From assembly GCA_021805825.1 (NCBI GenBank), contig JAJZEC010000004.1, forward strand, positions 1 through 64,000: DNA of 64,000 nucleotides. The letters run 5' to 3'. A program made the position numbers and the translations under genes. Below are positions 36,625 to 46,237 of the stretch, one piece after another; positions within the stretch are counted from its first letter, which is position 1, and every line of letters starts with the position of its first letter. The notes beneath the pieces were generated by a model that searched no databases, had not been told where the DNA came from, and saw only the letters and a list, made by a program, of their open reading frames with translations. The stretch is from Pseudomonadota bacterium. GTDB taxonomy: Bacteria > Pseudomonadota > Gammaproteobacteria > Burkholderiales > Burkholderiaceae_C.

Positions 36625-38982
36625 ATGAGCATCCATCTGGAAGAGTTCCAGGAGCTGTATGTCGAGCTGCCCGGCGGCGCCCAGGATCTGCTGCGGGCAT
36701 CGTGGGCCGAGGCGGCACGGGCATTCTCGCCGCAGGGCCTGGGCCATTTCCTCCAGGGCGCCGTGGCGCTGCACCGGCTCGGGCGCGGCGAGCAATTGGT
36801 GGTCGGCTACCTGCAGTCGATGCCGCAACTGGCGCGGAGCATCGGCGAGGACATGCTGCCCGATCTGGTGCAGTTCCTGCTGGCGATGTCGTCCAAGACC
36901 TCCGGCGCGGTGCTGGCGCTGATCGCGGGCACCGCGCCGCAGGCAGCGCAGCGACTGGGCGACGAGCAGTTGTTCCGCCAGTACCTCAACGTGCTGTCGT
37001 TGATGCTGGTGCAGGCGCCGCGGGGGCTGCGCCCGATGCTGGAGCAGCTCGACCGCCTGTTGTCGCAGCTCACGCTGGGCGGGCTGCGTCGCTGGGTGCA
37101 ATGGGGCGCGCAGGCTTACAAGACCGACTTCGAAGGCCAGCTGGCCTATTTCTCGCTGCGCAGCGCCGACGCCGAGTCGGTGCTGCAGCAGGAGCGCAAG
37201 GGCACGCTGTTCGTTCAGGTGCAGCGACGGCTCAACATGTACCTGCGCGCAATGTGGGGGCGCGACATCTTCCTGCGCCCCACCGCCGGCGATTACGAAA
37301 GCCGCGAAGGACTGCGCCCCTACATCGAGCGCTACGTGGTGCACGTGGCAGACGCCTACGACGACTGGCGACCGCTGGATCCGGACACGCCGGCGGCGCA
37401 GGTCGTCGGCGCACTCGATGTGTACCGTGCCATCGCCAACCACTGCACGGCGCACCTGGTGTTCACGCAGCGCCCGCTGTCGATGCAGGAGCTTTCGCCG
37501 CTGCAGATCGCGCTGGTTGAACTGGTCGAGGACGCGCGCGTCGAGGAGCTGGCGATCGCGCGTTTTCCGAACATGCGCGCGGCGTGGCTGGCACTGCACC
37601 CGCTGCCCGATCGATCCGAGCCCAGGCGCACGGGTGATCTGATCAACCGCCTGGCCCGCGCGCTGCTGGAGGCCGACCCCTGCGATCCGCACCCGTGGGT
37701 GCGGCATGGTGTCGAGCGCTTTCGCGCGCAGCCGGTGTGGGACGACAGCCGGCACAGCTGGAACCTCGGCGTCGAGCTCGCGCATGAGCTGCTTGCGCTG
37801 GGGCTGCCCGCGTACAACCGGGCCCTGGACGGGCAGCGCGCCGTCTACCGAGACGACAACCGCGCGGTATGGCAACTCGAGGAGTACGACGAGGCGCAGG
37901 CGCTGGAGGCCACGTGGCAGGCGCGCCGGCAGGTGCGGCGCAAGGTCAGCGTGATGGAAATGGTGCACGAACTCGACAATGAGTTCGCCGGGGACGACGC
38001 GCAGGAGGTCTGGATCCTGCCCACCGAGTTCCATCTCGACCAGGAGGGCGTGAGCATCAACTCCCTGGAAGGCCGCCCGCCGGTATCCGAGCCGTTCCAC
38101 TACCCGGAGTGGGACTACCAGATCCAGCTCGAGCGTCCGAACTGGGTGACCCTGCTGGAGCACCATCCGCGGACAGGCGACGTGGCGCTGGTCGACGATA
38201 TCCTGGCGCGGCACAAGCCGGTGGCATCGCGCCTGAAGCTGCTGATCGAGTCGATGGTTCCGCAGGGGCTGCGCCGCCAGCGCCGGCAGCGCGACGGCGA
38301 CGACATCGACCTCGACGCCGCGGTGCGCATGATGAGCGACCTGCGCCTGGGCGAGCAGCCCGACGGGCGCTGCATGGTGCGCCTGAAGCGCTCGCAGCGT
38401 GACCTGGCGGTGATGGTGCTGCTGGATCTGTCCGAGTCGTCCAACGACAAGGTGCGCGGCAGGGACTACAGCGTGCTCGACCTGACGCGCTCGGCCACCG
38501 TGCTGCTGGCCGAGGCCCTGCAGCGCATCGGCGATCCCTTCGCGATCCACGGCTTCTGCTCCGACGGGAGGCACGACGTGCACTACTACCGTCTGAAGGA
38601 TTTCGAGCAGCCGTGGGGCGACCTCGCCAAGGCGCGTCTGGCCGGCATGCGGGGCCACTACTCGACACGCATGGGCGCCGCCTTGCGCCATGCCGGCAGC
38701 ATGCTGGCCCTGCGGCCGCAGCGGCGCAAGATCTGCTTCGTGGTCACCGACGGCGAGCCCGCCGACAACGACGTGCGCGATCCGCAGTACCTGCGCCAGG
38801 ACACGCGCAACGCGGTGGAGGCACTGGGGCGTGCAGGCATCACGGTGTACGCGCTGTCGCTCGACCCGCATGCCGACCTCTACGTTTCGCGCATCTTCGG
38901 CGCGCGCAACTTCAGCGTCATCGACAAGGTGGAGCGCCTGCCCGAGAAGCTGCCCCTGCTCTACATGAGCCTGACGCGCTGA
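36625..38982 (+). CDS. cbbO: RuBisCO activase adaptor CbbO (VWA domain)
   Basis: The 785-residue protein has the long alpha-helical N-terminal region of CbbO and a C-terminal von Willebrand A domain with an intact MIDAS, DLSESSNDK in VMVLLDLSESSNDKVRGRDY, and later FVVTDGEPADNDVRDP. CbbO links the CbbQ ring to RuBisCO through the MIDAS. The start MSIHLEEFQELYVELP at 36625 lies 20 bp after cbbQ. Confidence 0.93.
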   Translation: MSIHLEEFQELYVELPGGAQDLLRASWAEAARAFSPQGLGHFLQGAVALHRLGRGEQLVVGYLQSMPQLARSIGEDMLPDLVQFLLAMSSKTSGAVLALIAGTAPQAAQRLGDEQLFRQYLNVLSLMLVQAPRGLRPMLEQLDRLLSQLTLGGLRRWVQWGAQAYKTDFEGQLAYFSLRSADAESVLQQERKGTLFVQVQRRLNMYLRAMWGRDIFLRPTAGDYESREGLRPYIERYVVHVADAYDDWRPLDPDTPAAQVVGALDVYRAIANHCTAHLVFTQRPLSMQELSPLQIALVELVEDARVEELAIARFPNMRAAWLALHPLPDRSEPRRTGDLINRLARALLEADPCDPHPWVRHGVERFRAQPVWDDSRHSWNLGVELAHELLALGLPAYNRALDGQRAVYRDDNRAVWQLEEYDEAQALEATWQARRQVRRKVSVMEMVHELDNEFAGDDAQEVWILPTEFHLDQEGVSINSLEGRPPVSEPFHYPEWDYQIQLERPNWVTLLEHHPRTGDVALVDDILARHKPVASRLKLLIESMVPQGLRRQRRQRDGDDIDLDAAVRMMSDLRLGEQPDGRCMVRLKRSQRDLAVMVLLDLSESSNDKVRGRDYSVLDLTRSATVLLAEALQRIGDPFAIHGFCSDGRHDVHYYRLKDFEQPWGDLAKARLAGMRGHYSTRMGAALRHAGSMLALRPQRRKICFVVTDGEPADNDVRDPQYLRQDTRNAVEALGRAGITVYALSLDPHADLYVSRIFGARNFSVIDKVERLPEKLPLLYMSLTR

Positions 38983-39089
38983 GCTTCGGCGCCTGCCGCG
39001 GCACACCGCGCGCCTTCGTGCACGGCCACGGCCGCCCGGGCATGATCCAATGGGCCGCCATGGGGCTCGTGGGGAGCGAGGGGATCGGC

Positions 39090-40028
39090 ATGAAGAACAT
39101 CACCCTGCGTCAGTTGCGGGTGTTCAGCGCGGCGGCGCGCAACCTGCATTTCGGCAAGGCGGCGCAGGACATGCACCTGACGCCGCCCGCGGTGTCGATC
39201 CAGATCCGCGAGCTCGAGTCGCAGGTCGGGCTGCCGCTGTTCGAGCGCCAGGGCAAGTCGGTGTCGCTGACCCTCGCCGGCGAATATTTCCTGGTCTACG
39301 CGCGCAAGATCCTCGGCACGTTGAAGGATGCCGAGGAGGCCATGGCGCGCCTGCGCGGGCTGCACGCCGGCAGGCTGACCATCGGCATGGTCAGCACGGC
39401 GCAGTACTTCGTCCCGCAGTTGCTCGCGCGCTTCCGCGAGGTGCATCCGGATCTCGACCTGCGGCTGTTCGTCGGCAACCGCGAGCAACTGGTCGGCCAC
39501 CTGCACAACAGCGAGATCGACCTCGCGATCATGGGACGCCCGCCGAAGGACATCGACACCCGCGCCGACGCCTTCGCGCTGCATCCGATGGCCATGGTCG
39601 CGCCCGCCGGGCATGTCCTGGCGCAGGGCGGGCCGCATGCCCCGCGGCGCCTGGCGGACTTCGTCTGCATCATGCGCGAGCCGGGCTCGGGAACGCGCTC
39701 GACCTTCGAGGAATACCTGCTGCGGCACCAGGTGGAACTGCCGCGGACGAGCGAAATGCAGAGCAACGAGAGCATCAAGCAGGCGGTGATTGCCGGCATG
39801 GGCATCAGCTTCCTGTCGCTGCATACGGTGGGCCTGGAGTGGCGCGACGGGCTGCTCGCGCTGCCGCGCATCCAGGGCATGCCGGTGCTGCGGCGCTGGT
39901 ATGCCGTGAGCAGCGCGGCCAAGCTGCCGTCGCCGGCTGCCGAGGGCTTCCGTTCCTTCATCCTCGAGCATGGCCAGGATCTGCTGGCGGCGAGCTTCCC
40001 GCTGCCACGGGTCGACCCCGAGGAATGA
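39090..40028 (+). CDS. cbbR: LysR-type regulator of CO2 fixation CbbR
   Basis: The 312-residue protein has the LTTR HTH (FGKAAQDMHLTPPAVSIQIR, ELESQVGLPLFERQGKSVSL). Its effector domain has CbbR-like features (GMVSTAQYFVPQLLARFREV, LAIMGRPPKDIDTRADAF, REPGSGTRSTFEEYL, NESIKQAVIAGMGISFLS). CbbR activates cbb operons in response to metabolites such as RuBP or NADPH. It sits 107 bp downstream of cbbO on the same strand, not divergent from cbbL as is usual. It could therefore be read through from the operon it controls. Confidence 0.9.
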   Translation: MKNITLRQLRVFSAAARNLHFGKAAQDMHLTPPAVSIQIRELESQVGLPLFERQGKSVSLTLAGEYFLVYARKILGTLKDAEEAMARLRGLHAGRLTIGMVSTAQYFVPQLLARFREVHPDLDLRLFVGNREQLVGHLHNSEIDLAIMGRPPKDIDTRADAFALHPMAMVAPAGHVLAQGGPHAPRRLADFVCIMREPGSGTRSTFEEYLLRHQVELPRTSEMQSNESIKQAVIAGMGISFLSLHTVGLEWRDGLLALPRIQGMPVLRRWYAVSSAAKLPSPAAEGFRSFILEHGQDLLAASFPLPRVDPEE

Positions 40029-40063
40029 GGCGAAGCGCTGCCCGCGCGGCGCGGACGCGCGCC

Positions 40064-42088
40064 TCAGGTCTGCCGCACCCGCTGCACCAGCCAGTCGCTG
40101 AGCCAGTGCGACGCCGCGTCGACGTCCTCGCCGGCGTGCAACTGGGCGTGGCGCCGCACGGCCTCGTCGCCTGCGTCCGCCATGTCCTGCAGGAAGCGGG
40201 TCAGCGGGCAGGTCTCGAGCTGCTCGTGCAGCGCCGGGGCGCCGCGCCCGCGCATGTAGCGCCAGTGGTAGGCCAGCGCGCCCAGCGGACTCTGCACCTC
40301 CTGCCGCGCCGGCTGCGCGGCATGGCGTGCCAGCCATTCGACCATGGCCGGGGGCGGCAGCGGGTGGCAGATGCCGAAGCCCTGCCCGAAGCCGGCTCCG
40401 AGCAGGGTCACGGCTTCCACGGCATCGCCATCCTCGAGCCCTTCGACCACCGCGTCGCGCTGCAGATCCTGTGCCATCTGGATCAGCGATCCGACCAGGC
40501 CGAGAACGCGCCAGGGATACACCCGCAGGTTGGACAGCAGCCCCTGGTCGATCTTGATGACGTCGAAGGGCAGGCGCGACAGCCGTTCCAGGCTGCTGTA
40601 GCCGGAGCCCAGGTCGTCCATCGACAGGCGCACCCCCAGGCGCGCCAGTCCGTCGATGGTCTGGCGCTGCGTGGCCGCGTGCAGATCCTGGGTTTCCAGC
40701 AGTTCCAGGTGCAGACGCGACGCCGGCACATCGTGCTCGCGCAGCGCCTGCGCGACCCAGTCGACGCACTCGGGGTTGAACAGGGTGGCCGGCGCCAGGT
40801 TCAGCGACACCCCGAGCAGGCCGAATCCGGTGGGCAGCCCTGCCAGCCACTGCAGCGCCTGGCCCAGGCCGAGGCGGAACAGCCGGTCGAGCCCGCTGTT
40901 GCCCAGCAGCGGGAGGAACTGGCCGGGGGCGATGACCGAGCCGTCGGGCATGCACAGACGCGCCAGCGCCTCCAGGTGGTGCACCTGGCCGCTGCGCAGG
41001 TCGACGACGGGCTGCATGTACATCTGCAGGCCGCCGCTGAAGATGCGGCGCCGGTAGGCGTCGGCCAGATCCTGCGGCAGCGCGTAGGCGGGGCTGCTGC
41101 GGCAGCGCTGCCAGGTCTGCTCCCAGCGGCGCTGCAGCCCGCGCCCGAACTCGCGCATCCAGTCGGCCTCGAACTGGTTGGGGTAGGCGCCGTACAGGTA
41201 GACGCAGGCCACGACCTGGCCGTCGCCGTCGAGCACCGGCAAGGCCAGGCTGGACTGCACGCCCAGGTGGCGTGCGTGTGCTGCCCAGAAGGCCAGGCGC
41301 GGGTCGTTGGCATAGCTGGCCGTGCTTTGCGCATGCAGGCTGCGCCAGGCCAGCGCGACCAGGCCCTGCCCCCGCGGCGAGTCGGGATCGATGAGCACAC
41401 TGGTCGCCGGATCCTGCATGACGCCGGCGATTTCCGGCGCGCGCACGCCGGCGCTGCGTTCGACCGTCAGCACGCCGTCCTGGCGCAGGCGCATGAGCAG
41501 CGCGGCCCGGATGCCCGGCAGCGTGCCGAGGGCGTCGAGTTCGTCGGCCGATGCATCGGGCCAGGCCGAGCCGGCAGCCGCATAGGGACGCGACAGAATG
41601 CTCCAGTAGCTGGCCAGCACCCGCTCCGAGGCTTCGGTCTGCCTCTGCACGTCGTCCTGCAGCCTTTGCTCGACGACCTGCGCCAGGGTCTCGCGATCCT
41701 CGGCCGCGAAGCCGCTGTGCGCGCTGACCGCGCCCAGCAGCGAGCGGTACAGCGCGTGGCCGCGCACGAGCAGCGAGCTGTTGGCACCGACCAGAGCGTG
41801 GATGCGGCCGACCAGTTCGGCACGCTGCAGCAGCTCTTCGCGGCTGGTGGCGGGGTCGAGCAGCATGCGCAGGTGCGCGCCCTGCTGCTGCTTCAGCGAA
41901 CGCATGCCGGCCTCGCCCAGCGCTTCGAGGATCTTTTCCGACTTTCCGGACTGCATCAGCTGCCGGTAGAAGGAGTCGACGAAGGCCTCGCCCGCGTGCT
42001 CGTAACGGGCCGTCATCGCGCGCAGCAGTTCCGCCGCCCGGGGGCCGTATGCGGCTTGCGCGCTGTCGTCGGGCGGGGCAGGGTTCAT
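40064..42088 (-). CDS. Globin-GAF-EAL-CZB c-di-GMP phosphodiesterase
   Basis: The 674-residue soluble protein has a globin-coupled-sensor-like domain (~20-145; candidate proximal His97 in VGRIHALVG) and a GAF-like domain (~165-330). An EAL domain with true E373-A-L follows (SLNLAPATLF, LELLETQD, DDLGSGYSSLERL, IKIDQ, VEGLEDGD, GQGFG). The CZB-like tail has His608, Cys627 (CPLTRF) and His647-x3-His651. No GGDEF is present. Catalytic EAL residues appear intact, so it should hydrolyse c-di-GMP, possibly under O2/redox and zinc control. It is a paralogue of the C-terminal third of the 11952-16952 protein and is convergent with cbbR. Confidence 0.85.
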   Translation of the reverse strand: MNPAPPDDSAQAAYGPRAAELLRAMTARYEHAGEAFVDSFYRQLMQSGKSEKILEALGEAGMRSLKQQQGAHLRMLLDPATSREELLQRAELVGRIHALVGANSSLLVRGHALYRSLLGAVSAHSGFAAEDRETLAQVVEQRLQDDVQRQTEASERVLASYWSILSRPYAAAGSAWPDASADELDALGTLPGIRAALLMRLRQDGVLTVERSAGVRAPEIAGVMQDPATSVLIDPDSPRGQGLVALAWRSLHAQSTASYANDPRLAFWAAHARHLGVQSSLALPVLDGDGQVVACVYLYGAYPNQFEADWMREFGRGLQRRWEQTWQRCRSSPAYALPQDLADAYRRRIFSGGLQMYMQPVVDLRSGQVHHLEALARLCMPDGSVIAPGQFLPLLGNSGLDRLFRLGLGQALQWLAGLPTGFGLLGVSLNLAPATLFNPECVDWVAQALREHDVPASRLHLELLETQDLHAATQRQTIDGLARLGVRLSMDDLGSGYSSLERLSRLPFDVIKIDQGLLSNLRVYPWRVLGLVGSLIQMAQDLQRDAVVEGLEDGDAVEAVTLLGAGFGQGFGICHPLPPPAMVEWLARHAAQPARQEVQSPLGALAYHWRYMRGRGAPALHEQLETCPLTRFLQDMADAGDEAVRRHAQLHAGEDVDAASHWLSDWLVQRVRQT

Positions 42089-42206
42089 CGAGGCTGCGTC
42101 ACCACGAGTGCCCCGGGCACGCGATCCCGCAAAGGTCGCAGGAACGGATTCGGGGCGACATATCCAGCGCGCATTATAGGCAGCCGCTCCCCCAGTGGCC
42201 GGGCGG

Positions 42207-42242
42207 CCAGTGTCTCCCGTCCTGGCCGGGACAGGACACTGG
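42207..42242 (-). terminator. Hairpin just after the ABC permease stop
   Basis: CCAGTGTC (42207-42214) pairs with GACACTGG (42235-42242), and inner TCCCG/CGGGA-type pairs extend the stem. On the minus strand it begins 3 nt past the permease gene end. It probably terminates the two-gene ABC operon and separates it from the EAL gene. Confidence 0.5.
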
Positions 42243-42244
42243 TG

Positions 42245-43006
42245 TCACGGGCGCAGCCGGTAGCCGGTGCGGAAGATCCAGGCCACCACCGCCAGCGCCA
42301 GCAGCAGGAAGGCGCAGGTGACTCCCAGGCTGATGCCCACCGCGACATCGGCCTGCCCGTAGAAGCTCCAGCGGAATCCGCTGATCAGGTAGACCACCGG
42401 GTTGAACAGGGCGATCGTGCGCCAGACCCCGGGGAGCATGTCGATGGAATAGAAGCTGCCTCCGAGAAAGGTCAGCGGGGTGATGATCAGCAGGGGCACG
42501 ACCTGCAGCTTCTCGAAACCGTCGGCCCAGATGCCGATGATGAAGCCCAGCAGGCTGAAGGTGCCGGCGGTGAGCAGCAGGAAGGCGGTCATCCACAGCG
42601 GGTGGTCGATGCGCAGCGGTACGAAAAGCCCGGCGGTGGCCAGGATGATCAGGCCGAGCAGCACCGACTTGGTCGCCGCGGCGCCGACATAGCTCAGCAC
42701 CACCTCCAGGTAGGACACCGGCGCCGACAGCAGTTCGTAGATCGTCCCGGTGAACTTGGGGAAGTAGATGCCGAAGGAGGCGTTGGTGATGCTCTGCGTG
42801 AGCAACGAGAGCATGATCAGCCCGGGCACGATGAAGGATCCGTAGCTGACCCCTCCGATGGGATGCATGCGCGCGCCGATTGCCGCGCCGAAGACGACGA
42901 AGTACAGGGAGGTGGAGATCACCGGGGCGATCACGCTTTGCATCACCGTGCGCCGCGTGCGGGCCATTTCCTGGGCGTAGATCGCGCGGATGGCGTACCA
43001 GTTCAA
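42245..43006 (-). CDS. ABC-2 type transporter permease (YadH-like)
   Basis: The 253-residue protein has six predicted membrane helices and the ABC-2 signature [20 protein letters not shown] followed by [16 protein letters not shown], as in YadH. The start is a TTG at 43006 ([20 protein letters not shown]), which aligns with the usual MNWYA start of relatives. It is preceded by GGAGGG and overlaps the ATPase stop (TTGA). With the ATPase it forms an exporter of unknown substrate. Confidence 0.88.
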   Translation of the reverse strand: MNWYAIRAIYAQEMARTRRTVMQSVIAPVISTSLYFVVFGAAIGARMHPIGGVSYGSFIVPGLIMLSLLTQSITNASFGIYFPKFTGTIYELLSAPVSYLEVVLSYVGAAATKSVLLGLIILATAGLFVPLRIDHPLWMTAFLLLTAGTFSLLGFIIGIWADGFEKLQVVPLLIITPLTFLGGSFYSIDMLPGVWRTIALFNPVVYLISGFRWSFYGQADVAVGISLGVTCAFLLLALAVVAWIFRTGYRLRP

Positions 43007-43962
43007 GGTGCTTGTCCCTCCACCAGGCCGAGGAAGATGTCCTCCAGGGTGCTCTCGCTGGTGTGCAGGTCGCTGAAGGCGATGCCTGCCGCGCGCACTT
43101 GTTCCAGCACCCCGGCGATTCCCGCGCCCGCGTCCCGCGTGTCGTAGCTGTACAGGAGCTCGCGGCCCCCGGCGGACAGCTCGAGCCCGCTGTCGCGCAG
43201 TTCCGCCGGCAGGTCGGCCAGTTCGTCGCGTAGCTGCAGCCGCAGCTGCTTGCGCCCGAGTTCGCGCAGCAGCGCGGAGGTCTGCCGCACCAGCACCAGT
43301 TCGCCGCGCAGGATGATGCCGATGCGGTCGGCCATCTGCTCGGCTTCCTCGATGTAGTGGGTCGTCAGGATGATGGTCACCCCGGACGCGCGCAGCTGCC
43401 GCACCAGATTCCACATGTCCCGCCGCAGTTCGACGTCGACCCCCGCGGTGGGTTCGTCGAGGAACAGGATGCTCGGCTGGTGCGACAGTGCCTTGGCGAT
43501 CAGCACCCGGCGCTTCATGCCGCCGGACAGCGTGCGCAGGGGATTGTTGCGCTTGTCCCACAGCGACAGGTCGCGCAGCACCTTTTCGATGTGCGCGGGA
43601 TCCGGGTGCTTGCCGAACAGCCCGCGGCTGAAGCTGACGGTGTTCCATACCGTCTCGAAGGCATCGGCGGTCAGTTCCTGCGGCACCAGCCCGATCAGCG
43701 AGCGCGTGCGCCGGTACTCGCGCACGATGTCGTGGCCGTCGACCAGCACCCTTCCCGTGCTCGCATTGACCAGGCCGCAGACCACGCCGATCAGCGTGGT
43801 CTTGCCCGCGCCATTCGGGCCGAGCAGGGCGAAGATCTCGCCCTTGCGGACCGCGAGGTCGATTCCCTTGAGCGCCTGGAAACCCGAGGCGTAGGTCTTG
43901 GTGAGGCCTTCGATGCGCAGCATGGCTTGCGAATCGTCGGCGTCGGCGGCGGCAGTGGGCAT
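43003..43962 (-). CDS. ABC transporter ATP-binding protein (YadG-like)
   Basis: The 319-residue protein has Walker [10 protein letters not shown], the signature [15 protein letters not shown], Walker [18 protein letters not shown] and the H-loop [17 protein letters not shown] ~80-residue C-terminal extension follows, as in ABC-2 exporter ATPases. The ATG at 43962 adds 13 Ala/Asp-rich residues before [11 protein letters not shown] (43923), which is the alternative start. It overlaps the permease by 4 bp. Confidence 0.92.
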   Translation of the reverse strand: MPTAAADADDSQAMLRIEGLTKTYASGFQALKGIDLAVRKGEIFALLGPNGAGKTTLIGVVCGLVNASTGRVLVDGHDIVREYRRTRSLIGLVPQELTADAFETVWNTVSFSRGLFGKHPDPAHIEKVLRDLSLWDKRNNPLRTLSGGMKRRVLIAKALSHQPSILFLDEPTAGVDVELRRDMWNLVRQLRASGVTIILTTHYIEEAEQMADRIGIILRGELVLVRQTSALLRELGRKQLRLQLRDELADLPAELRDSGLELSAGGRELLYSYDTRDAGAGIAGVLEQVRAAGIAFSDLHTSESTLEDIFLGLVEGQAP

Positions 43963-44067
43963 CGAGCGCAGATTATGCCGGTCGCGGCCGCCACGCGCTC
44001 GCCGCCTGCCCGCTTGCGCTCCCGCTATGCTTGCGCCCATACCAACATCAGGCTCGGGGAATCATCC

Positions 44068-45156
44068 ATGGGTGCCAAGGCAATGGCGGGTGTCGCGGTG
44101 GTCCTGGCGCTGGGGGCGGCCGGCTATCTGGGAGGCACGGCCTACACCGCGCACCGCGTCGACCATCAGTTGCAGCTGCTGCGCGACGGTACGCTGGCGC
44201 GCGAATCCCAGGGCACGATGGACATCGTCGACCTGAAGGCCTCGCCAGGATTCTTTTCCCGCACGGTGGACGGCACGCTGGTCGTCTCGCTGCCCGGCGA
44301 GAAGCCGCTGCGTTTCCCGCTGGAGCTGGTCGTGCACCAGGCGCCCACGCTGTCCGCGCTGGCCAGCGCGACGCTGGTGGTGCGGGCGCCGACCGCGGGT
44401 ACCCTGCACCAGGTGCTGGGCACGCTGCATGCCCCGTACCTGATGCACGCCGAGGGCAGCTACGCCTTCGACGGCGCGATGCGCATGCGCATGAGCGTTC
44501 CGCCGCTGCGGGGCAAGCTGCAGCAGTTGCGGGTCGACTGGGGCGGGGAGACGGTCAGCCTCAGCGGGCGCGACAGCCCGCGGCGCGACTGGCGGTCGCA
44601 GCTTCGCGGCTCGGCGCTGCATCTGGACAATGCCACGCAGGATCTGCACCTGACGCTGGGGGCATGGAGCGCGTCGGCGCAGTCCGACGTCGCTGCCGAC
44701 CGCAGCGAGGGAAGCCTGCACGAGACGCTGGGCATCGCCGCCAGCTCGGTGCGCAAGGCCCGGCAGGATGTACTGTCGATGAAGCAGGCCTCGCTGCGCC
44801 TGGACGCGGCCTGGAACCTGGCTGCCGCGCAGTCGCCGGGACTGAGCCTGAAGACCCTGGATCTGAAGGTGACCATGGTTCAGCCCGCGGGCGACATCGC
44901 GCTGCACGCCGATGGCATGCTCCCGGCAACCCGCCAGCAGCTGGAACAGGCCGACCAGCAGCCGCTGCGGGCGATGAGCCTGTTGCAGGGTCTGGTGGCG
45001 CATGGCAGCGTGTCGCTGCCGCAGGCGCTGGCGGCCGCCAACCCGACCCTGAGCGCGCTGGCCAGCCAGTACGGCAGGCGCGACGGCGCGAATGTGCGCA
45101 TCGACGCCACCTTCGCGGGCGGCCGGCTTCTGGTCAACGGCCAGCCGCTGGGCTGA
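44068..45156 (+). CDS. DUF945-like (YdgA-type) envelope protein of unknown function
   Basis: The 362-residue protein has an N-terminal signal/anchor (GVAVVLALGAAGYLGGTAYT) followed by a long beta-rich region with repeated strands (SYAFDGAMRMRMSVPPLRG, LSLKTLDLKVTMVQPAGDIA). It ends NVRIDATFAGGRLLVNGQPL, the usual end of DUF945 proteins. The biochemical role of the family is unknown. A -10-like TATGCT at 44026-44031 lies 37 bp upstream. Confidence 0.65.
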   Translation: MGAKAMAGVAVVLALGAAGYLGGTAYTAHRVDHQLQLLRDGTLARESQGTMDIVDLKASPGFFSRTVDGTLVVSLPGEKPLRFPLELVVHQAPTLSALASATLVVRAPTAGTLHQVLGTLHAPYLMHAEGSYAFDGAMRMRMSVPPLRGKLQQLRVDWGGETVSLSGRDSPRRDWRSQLRGSALHLDNATQDLHLTLGAWSASAQSDVAADRSEGSLHETLGIAASSVRKARQDVLSMKQASLRLDAAWNLAAAQSPGLSLKTLDLKVTMVQPAGDIALHADGMLPATRQQLEQADQQPLRAMSLLQGLVAHGSVSLPQALAAANPTLSALASQYGRRDGANVRIDATFAGGRLLVNGQPLG

Positions 45157-45166
45157 GCACAGGGCC

Positions 45167-45226
45167 CGCGTCGCCGGCGACGCGAGCCAGACGAAACCCC
45201 GGCCCGCGCCGCCGGCGCGCCGGGCC
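45167..45226 (+). terminator. Two consecutive GC-rich hairpins
   Basis: A perfect palindrome at 45167-45184 (stem CGCGTCG, loop CCGG) is followed by a second GC-rich inverted repeat around 45200-45226 (GGCCCG...CGGGCC). They occupy most of the gap between the DUF945-like gene and the oxidoreductase gene. They may terminate the former or structure the leader of the latter. Confidence 0.4.
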
Positions 45227-45256
45227 GGACGACACCACAGCCAAGAGGAAGAACCC

Positions 45257-46237
45257 ATGTCCACGGCAAGACGAGTGTGCATCCACGAGACCGGAGAACC
45301 CGAGGTCATGCGCCTGGAGACGGTGCAACTCGAGCCGCCGGCGCCGGGCCAGGTGCGGTTGCGTCAGACGGCCATCGGCTTCAACTACCTCGACATCTAC
45401 CAGCGCCAGGGGCTGTATCCGCTGCCTCTGCCCAGCGGCCTCGGGCACGAGGCGGCCGGGGTGGTCGAGGCGCTCGGCCCCGGAGTCGAGGGCTGGCGCG
45501 TGGGCGACCGTGCGGCCTGCATCAACGCGGGCATCGGCGCCTACGCCGAGGCCCGCAACGTCGCCGCCGAGCGCCTGGTGCCGGTTCCCGATGCCATCAG
45601 CGACGAGCAGGCCGCCGCGGTGCTGTTCAAGGGCCTGACCGCGCAGTACCTGCTGCGCATCACCCACCGCGTGCAGCCGGGTGACGTGGTGCTGGTGCAC
45701 GCCGCTGCCGGCGGCGTCGGGCAGATCCTGTGCAGCTGGGCGAAGGCGCTGGGCGCGCGCGTGCTGGCCACGGCCGGCTCGGCCGCCCGTTGCGAGCTGG
45801 CGCGCGCCGCCGGGGCCGACATCGCGGTCGACTACAGCCAGGCGCAGTGGGTGCAGGCCCTGCTCGAGGCCAACGGCGGGCGCAAGGCCGACGTGGTGTA
45901 CGACTCGGTGGGGCGCGCGACCTTCGAGCAGTCGCTGGACTGCGCCGCGCCCTTCGGCATGGTGGTGCTGTTCGGCGCCGCCTCGGGCCCCGTACCTGCC
46001 TTCGACCCCGAGTTGCTCGGTCGCAAGGGTTGCCTGTTCCTGACCCGGCCGTCGGTGTTCCCCCACAACGCCGACGTCGGGCAGTTGCGCGCGCACGCCG
46101 CGGAGCTCTTCGATGCCGTGGCGCGTGGCTGGGTGCCCGCACGGGTGTCGCAACGCTTCGCCCTGGCAGACATCGTCGCCATGCACCGCGCGGCGCAGGC
46201 GCGGACGACCCGGGGCTCCGTGGTGATCGTGCCGTGA
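45257..46237 (+). CDS. NADPH:quinone oxidoreductase (zinc-free MDR family)
   Basis: The 326-residue protein has a GroES-like N-domain (IGFNYLDIYQRQGLYPLPLP, GLGHEAAGVVEALGPGV) and a Rossmann domain with VLVHAAAGGVGQILCSWAK. The structural-zinc cysteines of alcohol dehydrogenases are absent, so this is the quinone oxidoreductase (QOR) branch that reduces quinones or enones with NADPH. GAGGAAGAACCC precedes the ATG. Its TGA overlaps the GTG start of the next gene. Confidence 0.9.
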   Translation: MSTARRVCIHETGEPEVMRLETVQLEPPAPGQVRLRQTAIGFNYLDIYQRQGLYPLPLPSGLGHEAAGVVEALGPGVEGWRVGDRAACINAGIGAYAEARNVAAERLVPVPDAISDEQAAAVLFKGLTAQYLLRITHRVQPGDVVLVHAAAGGVGQILCSWAKALGARVLATAGSAARCELARAAGADIAVDYSQAQWVQALLEANGGRKADVVYDSVGRATFEQSLDCAAPFGMVVLFGAASGPVPAFDPELLGRKGCLFLTRPSVFPHNADVGQLRAHAAELFDAVARGWVPARVSQRFALADIVAMHRAAQARTTRGSVVIVP

